Below, piece after piece: positions 37,401 through 50,082 of a stretch of 64,000 nt of DNA. The stretch lies in the NCBI RefSeq assembly GCF_958298935.1, contig NC_084924.1:5518001-5582000 (forward strand). Direction: 5' to 3'. The translations under genes and the position numbers were made by a program. Within the stretch, counting starts at the first letter, position 1. Every line of letters begins with the position of its first letter. Source of the DNA: Phragmites australis. Lineage: Eukaryota; Streptophyta; Magnoliopsida; Poales; Poaceae. The notes under the pieces are model-generated. The model made no database searches. It was not told the origin of the DNA and was given only the letters and a program-made list of their open reading frames with translations.

Positions 37401-38741
37401 TTTCTTAATAATCTTTGTCACCACATGTTTAGTCAGTATCATAATCAATGAATACCTAAACACAACCAACTTTCTCCTTGTGAATGAGGGTGTGTGCAGC
37501 TCCTGTTTAAAGTTGCGAAAAGAAAATGATGGTTTGTTGGGATGGGAGTTGCAAATCCCACAACAACTGAAAAGGATGGTAGGAAGGTCGCATCAGCCTC
37601 TGAAAACCTTGGCTCCAACACTTGCACATATATACCAGGCTGTAATTCCACTTGGAATCAATATAATATATAGCGAAAAAAGTATTAAAGATAAAAGATA
37701 AAAAATAATATATTTTAAGAATATAAGTAAGGTAAGTATTAGGCGTCTAGATATAAAATATAAATAATAGAAGATTAAATATATTTTTTAAAAGATAAAT
37801 AAGGTTTAATTTTACATGATAATTGTTTGATCAATTTAGTTAGATGGCGAAGATCGCCTGAATCAGCTGATGAATTATATAGTAGTATGATATAGATGTG
37901 ATCGCTATAATTTTACAAGACGGTGTTTAAAAAAAAGACAAAGATTGCAAGACGATATCACGGCTTAACTGAATATGAATGAGGTCATCATGGCACGAGT
38001 AGTGAGAGTATGTATCTACGAGTGCTCTTGCATGTACACTTGGCAAAAGATCTTGTTGGAGGTTGGAGCCATTAACAATGGCACATTGAGCGAGAGAAGA
38101 GAGGGAAGCTTGGTAAAGCAGGGAAGAGAAAACAATCAATCAGTAGTACTGATCCTCCTATTCGCTGCTCTCTCTCTCTCTCTCTCTCTCCGTCTCTCAT
38201 CTTTTGATCGATCCAATGGCTGCAGCCGCAGATGCCCCCAAAGGCCTGGCTGCGGGGCTCACCTGGCCCCGAGAGTGGCGCCACCGTATCCCGATACCTG
38301 GGTCTGCCATGTGGGCCCGCGCATCCCTAGCCAGGATCACGAGGAGTAACTGATGACAGCGGTCCACGATGCTGTCCGAGCACTAATCAACTGACAAACT
38401 CCTTAGTAGACGTTCAGGGAAATCTGGACCGTCCACCCGACCGATCAGACGCGATTGCGACCGTGTGTCTGGATTATGTATGCTTGGTGGAGCTCTCTTG
38501 TTCTAAATGTCGTGGTAAAGTGATTTTAAGGTTAAAGTGATTTGGTTATTAAGAATGATTTTTTTAAGAAAGAAGTTCTATGAGAAAAGTAAATTAGAAA
38601 AATTGATTTTTTCAATCTTTAACATCAAGTTTATTTTAATAAATCATTTCTACGAAATGATTGGATAAGCTTAAAAGTACAAACTAGTATTTGATATAAT
38701 TTTTACTGATTTTACTTGCGTCAAACAAAATATTAAGAGAC
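34441..38741. other. Non-coding spacer
   Basis: Mixed base composition. A GC-rich island at 34490-35330 holds only short, overlapping frames on both strands with no recognisable domain; it may be an old transposon or gene remnant. The stretch 35500-38000 is AT-rich. A CT microsatellite lies near 38166-38190, followed by a GC-rich patch that starts ATGGCTGCAGCC at 38216 but stops after about 40 codons. Confidence 0.35.
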
Positions 38742-39011
38742 TGCTTGGTAGAGTTTTCAGAGCAGCTTTTTGGTTGAAATCAGGAGAGCTCTGATAAACA
38801 GTAACTTTTAACTTTTAACTCACTGAGTAAAATCCGTGGGAATGGTTCTCTGAAATGATCTAGAAGCTGTGAAGTTGAAAAAAAATAGCTTTCTCTAATT
38901 CACTTCTCATATATAATCACTTCACCCATATATTTTATTTTAAAGAATCACTTTCAACTATAAAATCACTTCATTCGAATAATCACTTCCATAAAAAAAC
39001 TCTACCAAACA
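38742..39011. mobile_element. Small MITE, possibly hAT-type
   Basis: Left end TGCTTGGTAGAGTTTT is mirrored by the right end AAAACTCTACCAAACA. The 270-base interior has no coding capacity. The TGTTTGGTAGAG-type terminus is common among small grass elements. No clean target duplication was seen, so the superfamily stays open. Confidence 0.55.
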
Positions 39012-42000
39012 TAGTGAAAGTGAATTGAACATCGGATTCCGCAAGCAGGGGAATCAAAATCCACGGTCGTTTGCGTGTCATCCTCCCCACTCTCCCATGC
39101 CTGGCCTTGGAACAACGCGAGCGGTGCTAGTAATCTGAGGTCCCAATCCCCAAGAGAAGGAAAGGATCAGTTCGTTGGTTACTGCGTTTCACTAATGGCG
39201 CCGGTGCCCAGTGGACAACGGTACGTCTGCGTCGAGCCCAAGGGACGTCGCTCGCATTCATAAGTTCATCAGGAAACTGAGAGAAGAAACAAGATGGTGG
39301 CACGTATTATTTGGGCTTAATCAGATGGTTGAACCCAGGTGATCAGCTGGGGCGAAGCTAGAAAGAATTTGATGGTGGTGCATACTTTTTTAATTTTAAA
39401 GTAATATTATTAATTTTAGCTTTTTTATATGGTCAAAACAAACTACTTAATTCTAAAAAAATTCCAGCATGCAGCCACTTGTGATCAGAACGTGTGACCA
39501 TACAACCCAAAATGGCCTGTGAGTTTCGGTTCGATGCTCGTTCAGTTTCGACTGAGCGGTTTATGGGCTTAAATTACAATTATCGGATTTCATGCTAAAT
39601 TCCTGCAAAGCAAAAAGGACTAATAAGAATTCCAATTGCTTGCGACTAGACAGACATGGATGGAGTCCATGCCCACAAATGCTGTCGTCAGAAGAAGTTG
39701 GTTTGTACATGAGGTAGTCCGTCCATTCACGCGTGTTGGCTTGTTTTTGGATAGGTAGGCTGTCGAGCGCATTGCTTTTCGAATTAAAAGATGGTGTGGT
39801 TGAACAGTAGGCCCACGGTATTAATACGGGTAGAATTGCAAGTGGTTTATCGTCGTGCCAAAATTTTGGTTGCACTGTTCAGTAAGCGCAATTTGTTTTC
39901 CCTTGCGCAACAGTAATGTCTCGCTCTTCAAAATATTACTGATATTCCCTTTTATAAAATACATGTACAACAGCACGGTTAAATTTTGTAACTTTCACTA
40001 CATCAAATTGTCAGTCAACCAGACACAGCCTGAGCCCGGCCAGTAGAGCTAGCACTGAAGAGAGCAGTTCATTAAAACAGAAAGCAAGAACAAGAAAAAA
40101 GAGAGGAAAATTTAGGTTTTTGTTATCGTTTAAATTACCGTTTTGGTTTTTGATATCAATTTTTATAATTATTCAATTAATGCTTCTGGCTCTAGAAACT
40201 TGTTCGGTTCTTACTACTAGTTGACATGATTTTAATAAAAAAAATTGTTCGGTCCTTATCACTATTTCGATCTAACTAGTGGTATAAATCTATTTTTTTT
40301 AAACTAGTAGTATGATTCTAAATATTATAAAAATGATAGTAAATGTTGAACCTGCAATTGATACAATAGTTAAAACCTAAATTTAAAAAAAAAGCCAGCC
40401 CCAAATTTCACTACTGGACGTAGGGAGACTTCAGCTGGTACGGCGTAACTGTACAAGCGGCCATGCATCCATGCCTTGCTCTGTAGACTCCTGCTGCTGC
40501 ACTGTGCTCGGCTGCCCTACACATAGACCGTGGACCGCGTGCCCTGACGAGACGGCGAGGACTGACGGGGAGCTGGTTCGCTTGCTCCCCCTCTCCCTCC
40601 GTGCCCAGCATGGCTATGGCCACCACAGGAAGCCTTGGCACCTTCAGTCGCCATGGTCCCTGAACGTGGGGGCCCACCGGCAGTGCCATGTGTCCGTGTA
40701 TGTATATGCGTGCGTGTCGCAGGACACGTCCGCGTCTACTGGCGCTGGCACCCTTCCTGTGAAAGCAACCAACTCGCCTGGAGGGAGAGCTTTGCCCACT
40801 TGTTTGGGGTGGACATCATTCAGATCCGCAGCGCATCTTGTGGGAAAATTTTCATTAGTCTTTGCAGAAAAATTTCACTATTCCTTTCTAAGTCAGGTAT
40901 TATCAGAATCTTTTATTTACATTGAGATTAATGTTAGAGATCTTAGATAAAAAAATTGTAAAATATATAAAAATTTACCAGATAAATAAATATTAAACAA
41001 GAGATGAACAAAAAGAAGTAACCCGTGTCACACCCATACAAAATTGTCTTTCCCGGGTGCCGGAGCCCCAGCTGCTCCATCGTGGTCTTCTTGTCCTCAT
41101 GCATGCCTCAGCGCGCCGGGTGAGCTATAAAGGCCGCCGCTCTGTGCAAAACGCTGCTGTACCATGGCGATATGAATTGTGAAAGCTTTTTTTTCCTTCC
41201 TATTCCAGTACTGGGATTCTATGATACGGAGTAGCTGCAAATACGTTTTTAATACTAAACATTTTAGGAAAACATTTTTTAATCTACTGACCTCTGACCA
41301 CGTGATGCGCTTAGCGGGCGCTCATTGGCAAGCAGCGAGGAGCAGGTCGTGAAAGATGGGTTCGTTCGTACGAGGGCATTTCGGGCCGGAGGCGCAGGCA
41401 CGGAGCACGGCGTGGTCGCAGGAATCGCTCGATCTGTCTCGGCTCCTCTGCGCACGAACCGAGGGCTGGGCCGCCCCTGCCACTCCCCGAGAACGCCGTC
41501 ATTTCCTGTCGATTTTTCAGGAACCACACGCGACTGTTGCCCGAGTTTTTGGTGCAAAGCAAATTTTATAAGATCAAATGATATAAAAAATATTCTTTTT
41601 ATAATAACATATTATTTTTTCTCTCTTCTTTTCAATCCAATCGTTAGATTAAAAAATATCTAATTAAATTAGAATGTTATAAAAATCTTTTTAAAAATCC
41701 TATAAAATATGATTCCTAGCCCGCCCGCTTCCGCGCGTTTACTTCGCGCGCCCACGTCGAAACCAGCGGACAGGGATCTTCTCACTTCACTCCGCTGCGA
41801 GACCTTAGATTGTGAATGGACGGATGAGATCTATCGCCCTAACTCTTGGGAAGTCAGGGGATCCGGATCCCGAAACCGGCTGCTCTGCTCGCCGTCTGGC
41901 CGGCCCAGCGCGTCGACGAGGCTCACGTGAGTGGATTTGGAGTCTTAAAAATATCAGTTGGGACGATATGGTCTCGGGGATCTTCTGCGGAGTCGGCATC

Positions 42001-42336
42001 TGGTGCCCTGGGACATGACATCAGTGTTGCTGTTCTGTTCTCCACCGGTCTGAAGTCTGAACGTGCCTGTGACATCGTGTGGAATCCAACCCGAGCCGCT
42101 CCCGATTCCCGGACGCGTCAGGCGTCACGGGCCGGCCTCCGGCGGTACGATGCGTGACTGGCCGTATCTGTGTGCGACACCGTGGGGAGGTGGGGGCGGG
42201 GGCTGATCTGATCTCGGCCAGATACGGTGCGAGCGCGTCTCTCGCCCTGGTACGCGACGGAGCTGACCTGGCCAGCTGGCCCTGTTTCGTGACGGACCCA
42301 ACCTTTTGACTCCAACGAAGCAGATCTGTATTAATA
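39012..42336. other. Non-coding spacer with GC-rich patches
   Basis: GC-rich patches at 39060-39260, 40440-40800, 41040-41170 and 41280-41560 alternate with AT-rich DNA. At 41126-41132 a TATAAAGG-like box stands 36 bases before an ATG-containing segment, but the frame ends after three codons. No complete gene was recognised. Confidence 0.35.
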
Positions 42337-42640
42337 GTAAAAAAATACAAATATTAAATATAGTAATATTAAATATAAATTTAAGATAGTAAGATGTACA
42401 CCACTGAATAAATATGTTAGAAGTGATACCGTAGTTTGATTTTAGATAATATTAAAAAAAAGATTATTCATTAATTTTTTATTAATTTTTTATTTACTTT
42501 TATTAGTAAAACTAGTTTTATATCCGTAGCTGGTAATAAAGTGAGAAAGTTAGATGATAAAAGTAGATAATAAAAATAGATAAACTATTTAAATTCTATG
42601 GTTTTTTAAATAAATGAGAGGAGTAGGAGAAATTTGAAAC
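42337..42640 (+). repeat. Dispersed AT-rich repeat, copy 2
   Basis: Same family and orientation as 17230-17560; shares GTAATATTAAATATAAATTT, AAAAAAAGATTAT, TTTTATTAGTAAAA and TATATCCGTAG in the same order. No coding capacity. Two copies 25 kb apart suggest a moderately repeated element. Confidence 0.6.
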
Positions 42641-43140
42641 AGTAACCGACTCGTGTTTTATACAACAAAACTACTTAATGCGTTTAGTTAGGTCGGTGGG
42701 TGTTGGAAAAGTTGACCTGTGCTATCCGATGCTACAGCATGTCTACGATATCAGGCTAGCTCGTTCTCCTGCTCTTACGAATCGAAAAATCACTGGAAAC
42801 GCAGAGACTCCCTCATGGTCATCATAAGCCGCAACATTGTTTTCCTGAACACTACTTATCTCTGAATAGACTCACCAACTTTATACAAAGTATCCGGCGC
42901 ACCAGTCGTGCCCCATTTACTCACTTTCACGAAGGTGGCAACCTCCAAACACAGCTGAAGATCTGGTAGTGCGCTAACGCCTATCCAGATGGAAGTGGAA
43001 ACGTAGAAAGGCGACGACCCAACCAAACGGCTCGTCACAAGGAAAGCGCAGCAGGCGGGAACCAGGCAACTAAATGCCCCACTTCCCCCTGCCGCCCCCT
43101 CGTTTTATTCGCCGTCTAATCGCATCCACGCTACGAGTTG

Positions 43141-43469
43141 AGCAGTGGCGGTGTGGCACGCACAGCATTGAAGCATAGAACGAAAATCCGGACCGGCTAG
43201 CGAACCGTTCTCATGGCTGCTTCACGGTTTACTGATTGAACTACTGGTTTTTCACGAACCGGTAGCTATGTTTATGTCCGGATCTGATTCCTCGATGCTG
43301 AGCAGTGGCGGCGTGGCACAGCATTGAAGCAATGAACGGAAATCCGGACCGGCTAGCGAACCGTTCTCATGGCTGGTTCACGGTTTACTGATTGAACTAC
43401 TGGTTTTTCACTATCGTACCGGTGTGAACCGGTAGCTATGTTTATGTCCGGATCTGATTCCTTGATGCT
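43141..43469. repeat. 160-bp tandem duplication
   Basis: Two consecutive units, 43141-43300 and 43301-43469, both start AGCAGTGGCGG and end GATGCT. They share long identical blocks such as AATCCGGACCGGCTAGCGAA and GATTGAACTACTGGTTTTTC. The second unit has about 12 extra bases before GAACCGGTAGC, itself a partial repeat of the ACCGGT motif, and a few substitutions. Confidence 0.9.
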
Positions 43470-45480
43470 TAGGACGTACCTCTCTCTCCCTAACTTAAAT
43501 AGTCGGGGAACAAAGTATAGGATCATATTTGAATAGCTCAAACGTAGTCTACTTACATTGTGGAACTCCTAAATATCTACCATTCCTTTATGAATTACAG
43601 ATAATTTTCTGATTCAAAACAAACAGTTTTTTTATATTTTATCTCCATATCTTAATCCGCAATAGCTACAATCAGCCTCGTATCAAGTAAGATACAGATG
43701 ATCCTCTTATACATGTTTTAGAGATATATAGAATCTATGAGATAATTATATATTCCTGTCAGTTTATATATTTGTTGCTGGAATCAATTCATAAATCATC
43801 AATGTAAGGTAAATAGATATGTGGATGCATTTTCTTTCATAAATCCAAGCTGAGCACGACGGAAATAATTTTTAGGAGTTCAGCAAGGATCGAAATGCTG
43901 AGGCTAGCTAACACGTTCAGCAATCAGCACTCATCAAGTCTTGCTTAAGGATACAAGGGAGTATTTAATAGGTAGTTCTAAATCGTTACTTAATTTATTT
44001 TTTATTAATTTAATTAGATATGAGTGAATATTTAATAAAATATAAAATATAAAATTTGCATCCCTAGCCTTGCTACCCGGTGATGATAGCTGTAGTGGAA
44101 TTATGATTCCTTAATCCTGATTGCTTGACCAGTAGAGTACTAATTATTCCATGTAAAGATCATACTTCTGGCTGTACTAAGATCTGTGATCGAACACGGC
44201 GACTTCGTTTTGCAAGAACTACGCACGATCTTCATCTTTTCTCTGTGAAATTCGTGTTCCAAGCAAGTCCTTATACAATTTCACTGAACTGCTAACCATG
44301 TGGAACAAACCTACGAGTCCAGAATGGTTATATAGCTAATTAGATGAAGCAGATAGATAGATCGCGCACTTCAATTATACTCTAACTTATTAAATGCAAG
44401 TAGGCGACGATGGAGTGTATCTAATCATATGCATCACGAGATCTGAGAGAGAGAGAGAGCAGCAGTGGACTTCACGTAACCGGCCCCACGTGCCTGATTA
44501 GAACTGGCAAATTTAGGTTACGTATTAATACCACTCTGCTGCTGTCCCTGGCCCTGGCCCTGCCCCTGCCCCGGCCGGCTGGACCCCCGAACCTGACAGC
44601 ATGCGGTGAGCCGCTCGCGCTCGGGTCAAGCAACTGTTTGGTTCAGGCTCGCAGTCTCGGACAGATGGGCAGTCAAGTCCTGTGCGGCTGTGCTGCCAGC
44701 CTGCCGCCTGCCAGCGGCTCCCTGCCGCGCTCAGGCCTGTGCAAAGCTGCCTCGTCTTGAGCTGCCGCCGATCACACCAAATATTTTTGCAGTTCACACC
44801 AAATACTCCCTTTTCTTTAAGAGAAGAAAAAAACAGGGGGCATGATTTGTTTTGGAGTAAAAGGAAAAAATGATTGGTGGGTGTAATGATCATGTTACTG
44901 CGTCTTAATCAAATAAAATTTTAAAGATGAAAGCCCATAGGGGTCCAGATCATAGCTTATATGGTTCTTTAGGTAAACCAAAGCCCATGCCCTTTCGGAT
45001 CTTTGAGATTCTTCTTTTATGTCCATTGTAGATGAAAGCCCAAATGCACAGAGGCCTGTATCAGCTTCTTTATCACATAAGTTGTTGTAGTAGTCCGACT
45101 CTAGCACTAGGAATTACATGGTTGGGATCGTGGAAAAAAAATTAGACCGAAAATTAGCCAAAATCGGTGATTTTTGGTCTTACCGTCACCTATGGTATTT
45201 GTGTTACCGACTGAAATTGACCGAAACTATTTAAATTTGGCTGAAATTTAATCGAAATCGGATCTAAGTTTTCCAAAATCTGACCAAAATCATTTTACCC
45301 ATGCCCTCCAATTTTTTTTAAAAAAAAATCTGAATTTTTTCCATGGTTGGGATAGGTCTGAGACACCTTTTCATGATGTCTACAATGTGATGCAAGTTGA
45401 TGGGGAATTATGAATGGTTGCCAAATATTTATAATATAAAATATAGAGATACATGCGTGGTTGAAGAAGAATATTGCAAC
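43470..45480. other. Spacer; nothing recognised
   Basis: AT-rich sequence with a GC-rich stretch at 44530-44770 that lacks a recognisable protein. The segment 45120-45300 has repeated ACCGAAAAT/CCGAAATTG motifs, probably an old non-coding repeat. No gene. Confidence 0.35.
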
Positions 45481-45949
45481 GAGGGACGCGGGGTTTACAC
45501 ATGTTTGGGCCGCCGAGTGGATAATAGCTTTACGTTATGTCTTGCCTTAACTAATCCTAGGATCAAAGTTTATAATAGGGCGTGTTCATAGATCTAGTCC
45601 TAAGCATCTAAGCGGATTTCTCCGTATTCCTACTGCTAAACTCCTAGTCGGATGATGGTTGCTTTTATCGTGGATCTTCACTAGGTGTTGATGTTTCCTA
45701 CTCGACTAGGTTTGATATGAGGTTTTGCGACTTCATTGATCTATAGGCACAAGTTGCTTTGTTGCTATGAGTCATATGCTTCTATGGATTAGCGTGTCTT
45801 GGACGTACCCTACTCTCCTCCTTTTATAGTTGGGACAGAGCGGACGTAATCTACTCAGACTCTTCCGAGTGTAATACTTTCCAAAATGTTGTTCTCCAGG
45901 ATATCTAAGAGACTCTTCCTGAATAGGGGATAGCCTTCTTATTCAATAC
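45481..45949. other. Probable degenerate LTR sequence hosting the solo LTR
   Basis: Contains TTTGGGCCGCCGAGTGGATA followed by a TACGTT-TGTCTTGC block. The same layout (GGTTCGGGCCGC, then a TAACACCCTACTCCTGT block) occurs at 54530-54575 inside another LTR. The sequence seems to resume at 48930 after the solo LTR, so an older LTR element was probably hit by the younger one. Confidence 0.35.
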
Positions 45950-45954
45950 AATTA

Positions 45955-48924
45955 TGTTACGTCCCAAATTTCGTAATCTTATGATTAAACTTAATCATGT
46001 GTCATTAGCGTAATAATTAGATTTGAGGTAAAATATTTTGGCATACTAGAGCACTTCGTTCTGAGTCATTTGGATGAGAGAAAGAAATTCAGGAGAGAAA
46101 AGATTGAATTCGTAGTTGAAACAGATTTTTTTCTTTAACATGTGGGCCAACCACTCCACCTTTCTTTGGGTAGCAGTCCACTCCCTCTCTTACACTCTCC
46201 CACCTACTCCAGCCCACCCTCACTCGTGCTCCCTCTCCCTCACAGCAGCAAGGCAGCAGCAGCGGCTGCTCCTCCCCCCCTCTCTCGAACACTCACTCCT
46301 TCTCCCTCAAAATCCCACCTCAAGAGAAGAAATCGAGGTGTGCATATAATGTCTACTCGTTTTCTAGTTTGTAAGCTATCTATCCCTCCAATTCATTTTT
46401 GTTTTTCCAGAGGATTCGAGCCGATTTTGATATCTTTTGGTGTTTAGGGTTCAAACGTGAGGAACACCGGATTTCTTCGTCTCCCGAGCGTTTCACTTCG
46501 TTTCCTTCATCACCCGGCGGTCACTAACCTCCACAAGCACCATGGGTAAGTCTCTTAGTCTCCCCATGGCATGAATTCGTAATTTGGTTGGTCGATTTCA
46601 TGATAAAGCAAAGTTCATAAGTTCTTGATGCTTTGGACAAAAATGAGGATTTGATGAGATTTAAGTTAGGAATTGAGTTGTTGGGTTAATGAGTGAGTTC
46701 TAAACCCCATAAACTACCTCAAATATGTTCCCCTTTGGATTGTAGAGGCTAGCAAGTTGATTTGGCAAAGTTTTCCCTTTTTTTAGAGCAATTCTGGACA
46801 GTCCAGATTCTCTGCAGAAATTCGCGGATAATCCGCAGTTACTGTTCATCAGGCGGTTTGCGGCTTGTAAAATTCATAATAAATTCTCCGTAGCTTCAAA
46901 ATTATGAAACTAATTTTGTTAGTTTCATAATAACCTCCTCTACCTATTAAAAATATTCCCAGCCATGAAATAGTTAATTAAGTTTTTGGGATAAATTAAT
47001 TGTGTTAAGGCTTTATTAACTCACTGTTAATTCTTTACAAGTCCAAAATGGGTGAATCCAATTTTTATAGTCTTTTTATGACTTGTGCTAGCTAGGAAAA
47101 GATGTTCATGCAATTTAAAGTATATTTTTATGGCTTTTCTTCATATGCATATTGGGTATGCATTGTTGCACTTCATTCATACTCATCATTGCACGCGCTC
47201 TCCCTTTAGTGAGCGAAGAACCGAAGCGCGAGTGTGGGCGAAGACGGCAGCGAGCTCCTGCATTTCTGTGAATTCTGTACGAGGAGTGTCGGGCAAAACC
47301 AAGTGCAGCAAGGCAAGCAACTAAGCATTTTGTACCTTTTTTTTCAAATGAATGGAGTCTAAAAATTGATAAGTTATGCTTATGTATGTTTGTATATGTT
47401 TTGAGTAGATGTCAGGCAAATGGGTAGAACCTATGTTGTTTGCGTGATTCGTCTACCTTGAATTATTGTTCATCCATATACTTGTAGCCATAGTCACATG
47501 GTCGATGTCTAAGAGTCGTCCGATATACTTAGTAATGCTTAAGTCATCAGTAGAAGTCGAACGACGGTGTCACCGTTGTTTGCGAGCCTAGGGCTTACTA
47601 CTTGGTTCACAAATACTTGATGATGATGATGATGATGATGAGACGGTTGGATGAGTGGTGAGAATGAGACGAGATGTGGGCGGTATTAGGGGTGTATCTG
47701 CTCCAGAGGAAAGTCCTAGGGGCAGTCTGGGAGAGAAACTCAGGCACCATAGATCGCTTGCATCGGTTAAGGCCCTCCGTAGTTGTCGTTGGCTTTAGTA
47801 CTTTCCTTACTCACAACATGCCAATCTAATGGTAAGACGAGCCGAATATCTTTGTAGCTATGGTCATTTGGGGTCTGAATATCTACGGCGTGAGTAGGTG
47901 AGCTTGTAGTGTTACTAGTTTGTTTCGGGAGTAGTTCTAGTACCGTCGTGCCGAGCGCTGTATGTTTCAAATGATCGGGGCTTATTGGGAAATGTTGATA
48001 TGAGTACCCCTCGTATGGACCTGTGTGGTTATGCGAGCCGTATGGTCTTCAAGTTGTGTGGGTCCAGAAGTATCCCCTTGCAGGGTGTTAACACATTTCA
48101 AAATGCCGTTCTCTCAGTTATGAGCATGCTTCTGTCCATCCGCATCGGTCGTAGAGTTTTTGATTGTGGTTGTGGTATGGTTTAGTGGGGGATAGTTGTG
48201 TTGGTTACTGTTATATATTGATATTCATGATGGTTACAGTTATATTATGTTCAGTTGGTAAATTGTAGGGTTTATGATATATGTTGTTGGTTAAGTTAGT
48301 CACTCACACATATGTGTCTAGGTTGCTTACCGTATATGTTTACTTAACCACGTGGTTTTTCCTTGCTAATAGCTCAATGCATAATCCTTGGAGTCGAGCT
48401 ATGTATATATGCTCTATATAGTTTAAGTCTTGTGAGTACTTTCGTACTCATGTTTGCGCTTTCAAGTGCTACTGGTGAGTAAGAGCCAGTGTTTGGCTAC
48501 TTCGTGCTTACTGATCAGGGTGACGGGTAAGAGTAGTTCATTCTACTCTCGGAGGTCATGCTTTTGGGGTAGATCTTAAGATCATGTGGCTCCATTATTC
48601 TTTTGTTGTATAGCTTTTAGTCTTTCGCTGCTTAGTTTCTTTTGCTGGTTAGGAGTTGATCAGGTTTTAGTCTCCTCCTAACTCTCTTTTTCTGTAAATT
48701 GTAGTAACTTGTTGCATACTTAAGAACTTGTAATATAACTTTAATTTCTTGCTCTTTCTTAAGCTATGTTGTGATGCTAAATGTTGGAAGGCATGTGTTC
48801 CAATCTTTGGCATAAAACACGTGCCGGGACTACCAGGATGGTATTCTGGTTAATCGTCGAGGTTATGATTATGTTAATGATCCCCTGATGATTAATTAGA
48901 ATACTGTTTGGACGGTTTCTCACA
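45955..48924 (+). mobile_element. Solo LTR of a Ty3/gypsy-type element, 2.97 kb
   Basis: Starts TGTTACGTCCCAAATTTCG and ends GGTTTCTCACA. It is flanked by a perfect 5-base target duplication AATTA (45950-45954 and 48925-48929). The right half (about 47800-48900) aligns with the LTRs of the element at 58604-63367. Shared blocks include the TTGCTTAC...TTTACTTAACC region, GAGTAC-TTCGTACTCA, GTTTGGCTACTTC and the TGTGATG...ATGTTGGAA-G stretch. No internal region or second LTR is present, so it is a solo LTR left by LTR-LTR recombination. It contains a short GAT repeat near 47620-47640. Confidence 0.85.
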
Positions 48925-48929
48925 AATTA

Positions 48930-50079
48930 TCTTCCTTATATATCTCCATGGTAGTTACAAATCATATCGGATCGAGTAAGATACTCGTGCGGATCGTATA
49001 CACCTTATAGATATATCATATTTACATAGTAAATAATATTAATTATATATCATCGTCACAGGTCAACATATGGTAGTGAGGTGCTCTAGAGTTACACATA
49101 GATAAAATGGTCATAAAATAGAAAATTTAGACCATAAACATATTTAACATGAATTCTACTATTTGAATAAGCATAGAAAATACATTCTAAACTTGAAACA
49201 TAGTATAAAGCAATTTCTAGAATTAAATACATACTTCCATAATATAATCATGCTTAAACATGTGTATTACAATATGTTTAAAGTCATAGATATTAAACTA
49301 TAAATTCTTGGGGTTTATTTGTAGTTTTACTTCCAAAAGGGTATAATTGTACTTTAGGACTTAAACACAATTTTGTAGAACCTAATGGCTTATTTGCAAA
49401 TTTACCAAGTAGAAGGTGCAGCTGTACATGTTCCATGTGGGACTTTTCTCACTCACACGGTCCATCTACCATAGCCGTCTGGAGGTAGTTGCAGCAACGC
49501 TCGCAAGCACGCTCGTCCTAGAAGCATGGGCGTTGTGCGGGCTAGCCAGCCAACTTTGTGTAGAGGCGGCGGTGCGGCAGTGATAGCATTTCCCACTTGC
49601 TCGTTGGCCCAGAAGGGCATGAAGGCGGTAGCACCATGGTATCCGCTCACTCTCGTCTGCTCGCACAAAGGCAGAGCACGGCAACGACTGTCCCGTCCGT
49701 CCATATGCCAGCCAACCCGCCCGAGGGCGTGGTTCGACGGTGGTGGTGATGTGGTGGTGTGCACGGTGGTGGCAATCCCATCTGTCTGTATGCCAGTCAA
49801 CCCTCTTGAGGGCGTGGTCCGACGGTGCTGGTGATGTGGTTGTGCATGTTTTCTCGTTGACTGCCCCAAAGTTGCGGCCTAACAGTGTCGGAGTGGTGGG
49901 CCAACATGCCTGCGCACCTGTTGGCCCATGAGTTGGCACGGTGGTGGAAGCGCGTCTCTCACCAGCTAACCGTCCCACCAAGGCGGAGATCGGCGTGATG
50001 GCTCGATGACTATCGTGATCCGCCATGCCAGATCAGTGATGGCTATCGGTCGTCGATGATGCCCTAAACCGTCATGGGG
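48930..50079. other. Flank of the solo LTR and GC-rich non-coding segment
   Basis: The first ~150 bases appear to continue the older element interrupted at 45949. From 49440 to 50079 the sequence is GC-rich with frames on both strands but no domain. It continues after the CACTA element at 52997-53290, so the CACTA insertion split it. I could not name this host sequence. Confidence 0.35.
49692..49861. repeat. 85-bp direct tandem repeat
   Basis: Two adjacent copies share TATGCCAG, GAGGGCGTGG and TCCGACGGTG-type blocks at a constant offset of 85 bases (49704 versus 49789). They differ at several bases, so the duplication is old. Confidence 0.75.
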
Positions 50080-50082
50080 GAT

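Noticed and set aside
38216..38349. ATGGCTGCAGCC start-like sequence after a CT repeat
   Set aside because: The frame stops after about 40 codons and no acceptor/donor pair extends it. It may be a remnant but cannot be supported as a gene.
41126..41180. TATA box followed by ACCATGGCG
   Set aside because: The frame ends after three codons (ATG GCG ATA TGA) and nothing downstream looks like an exon.
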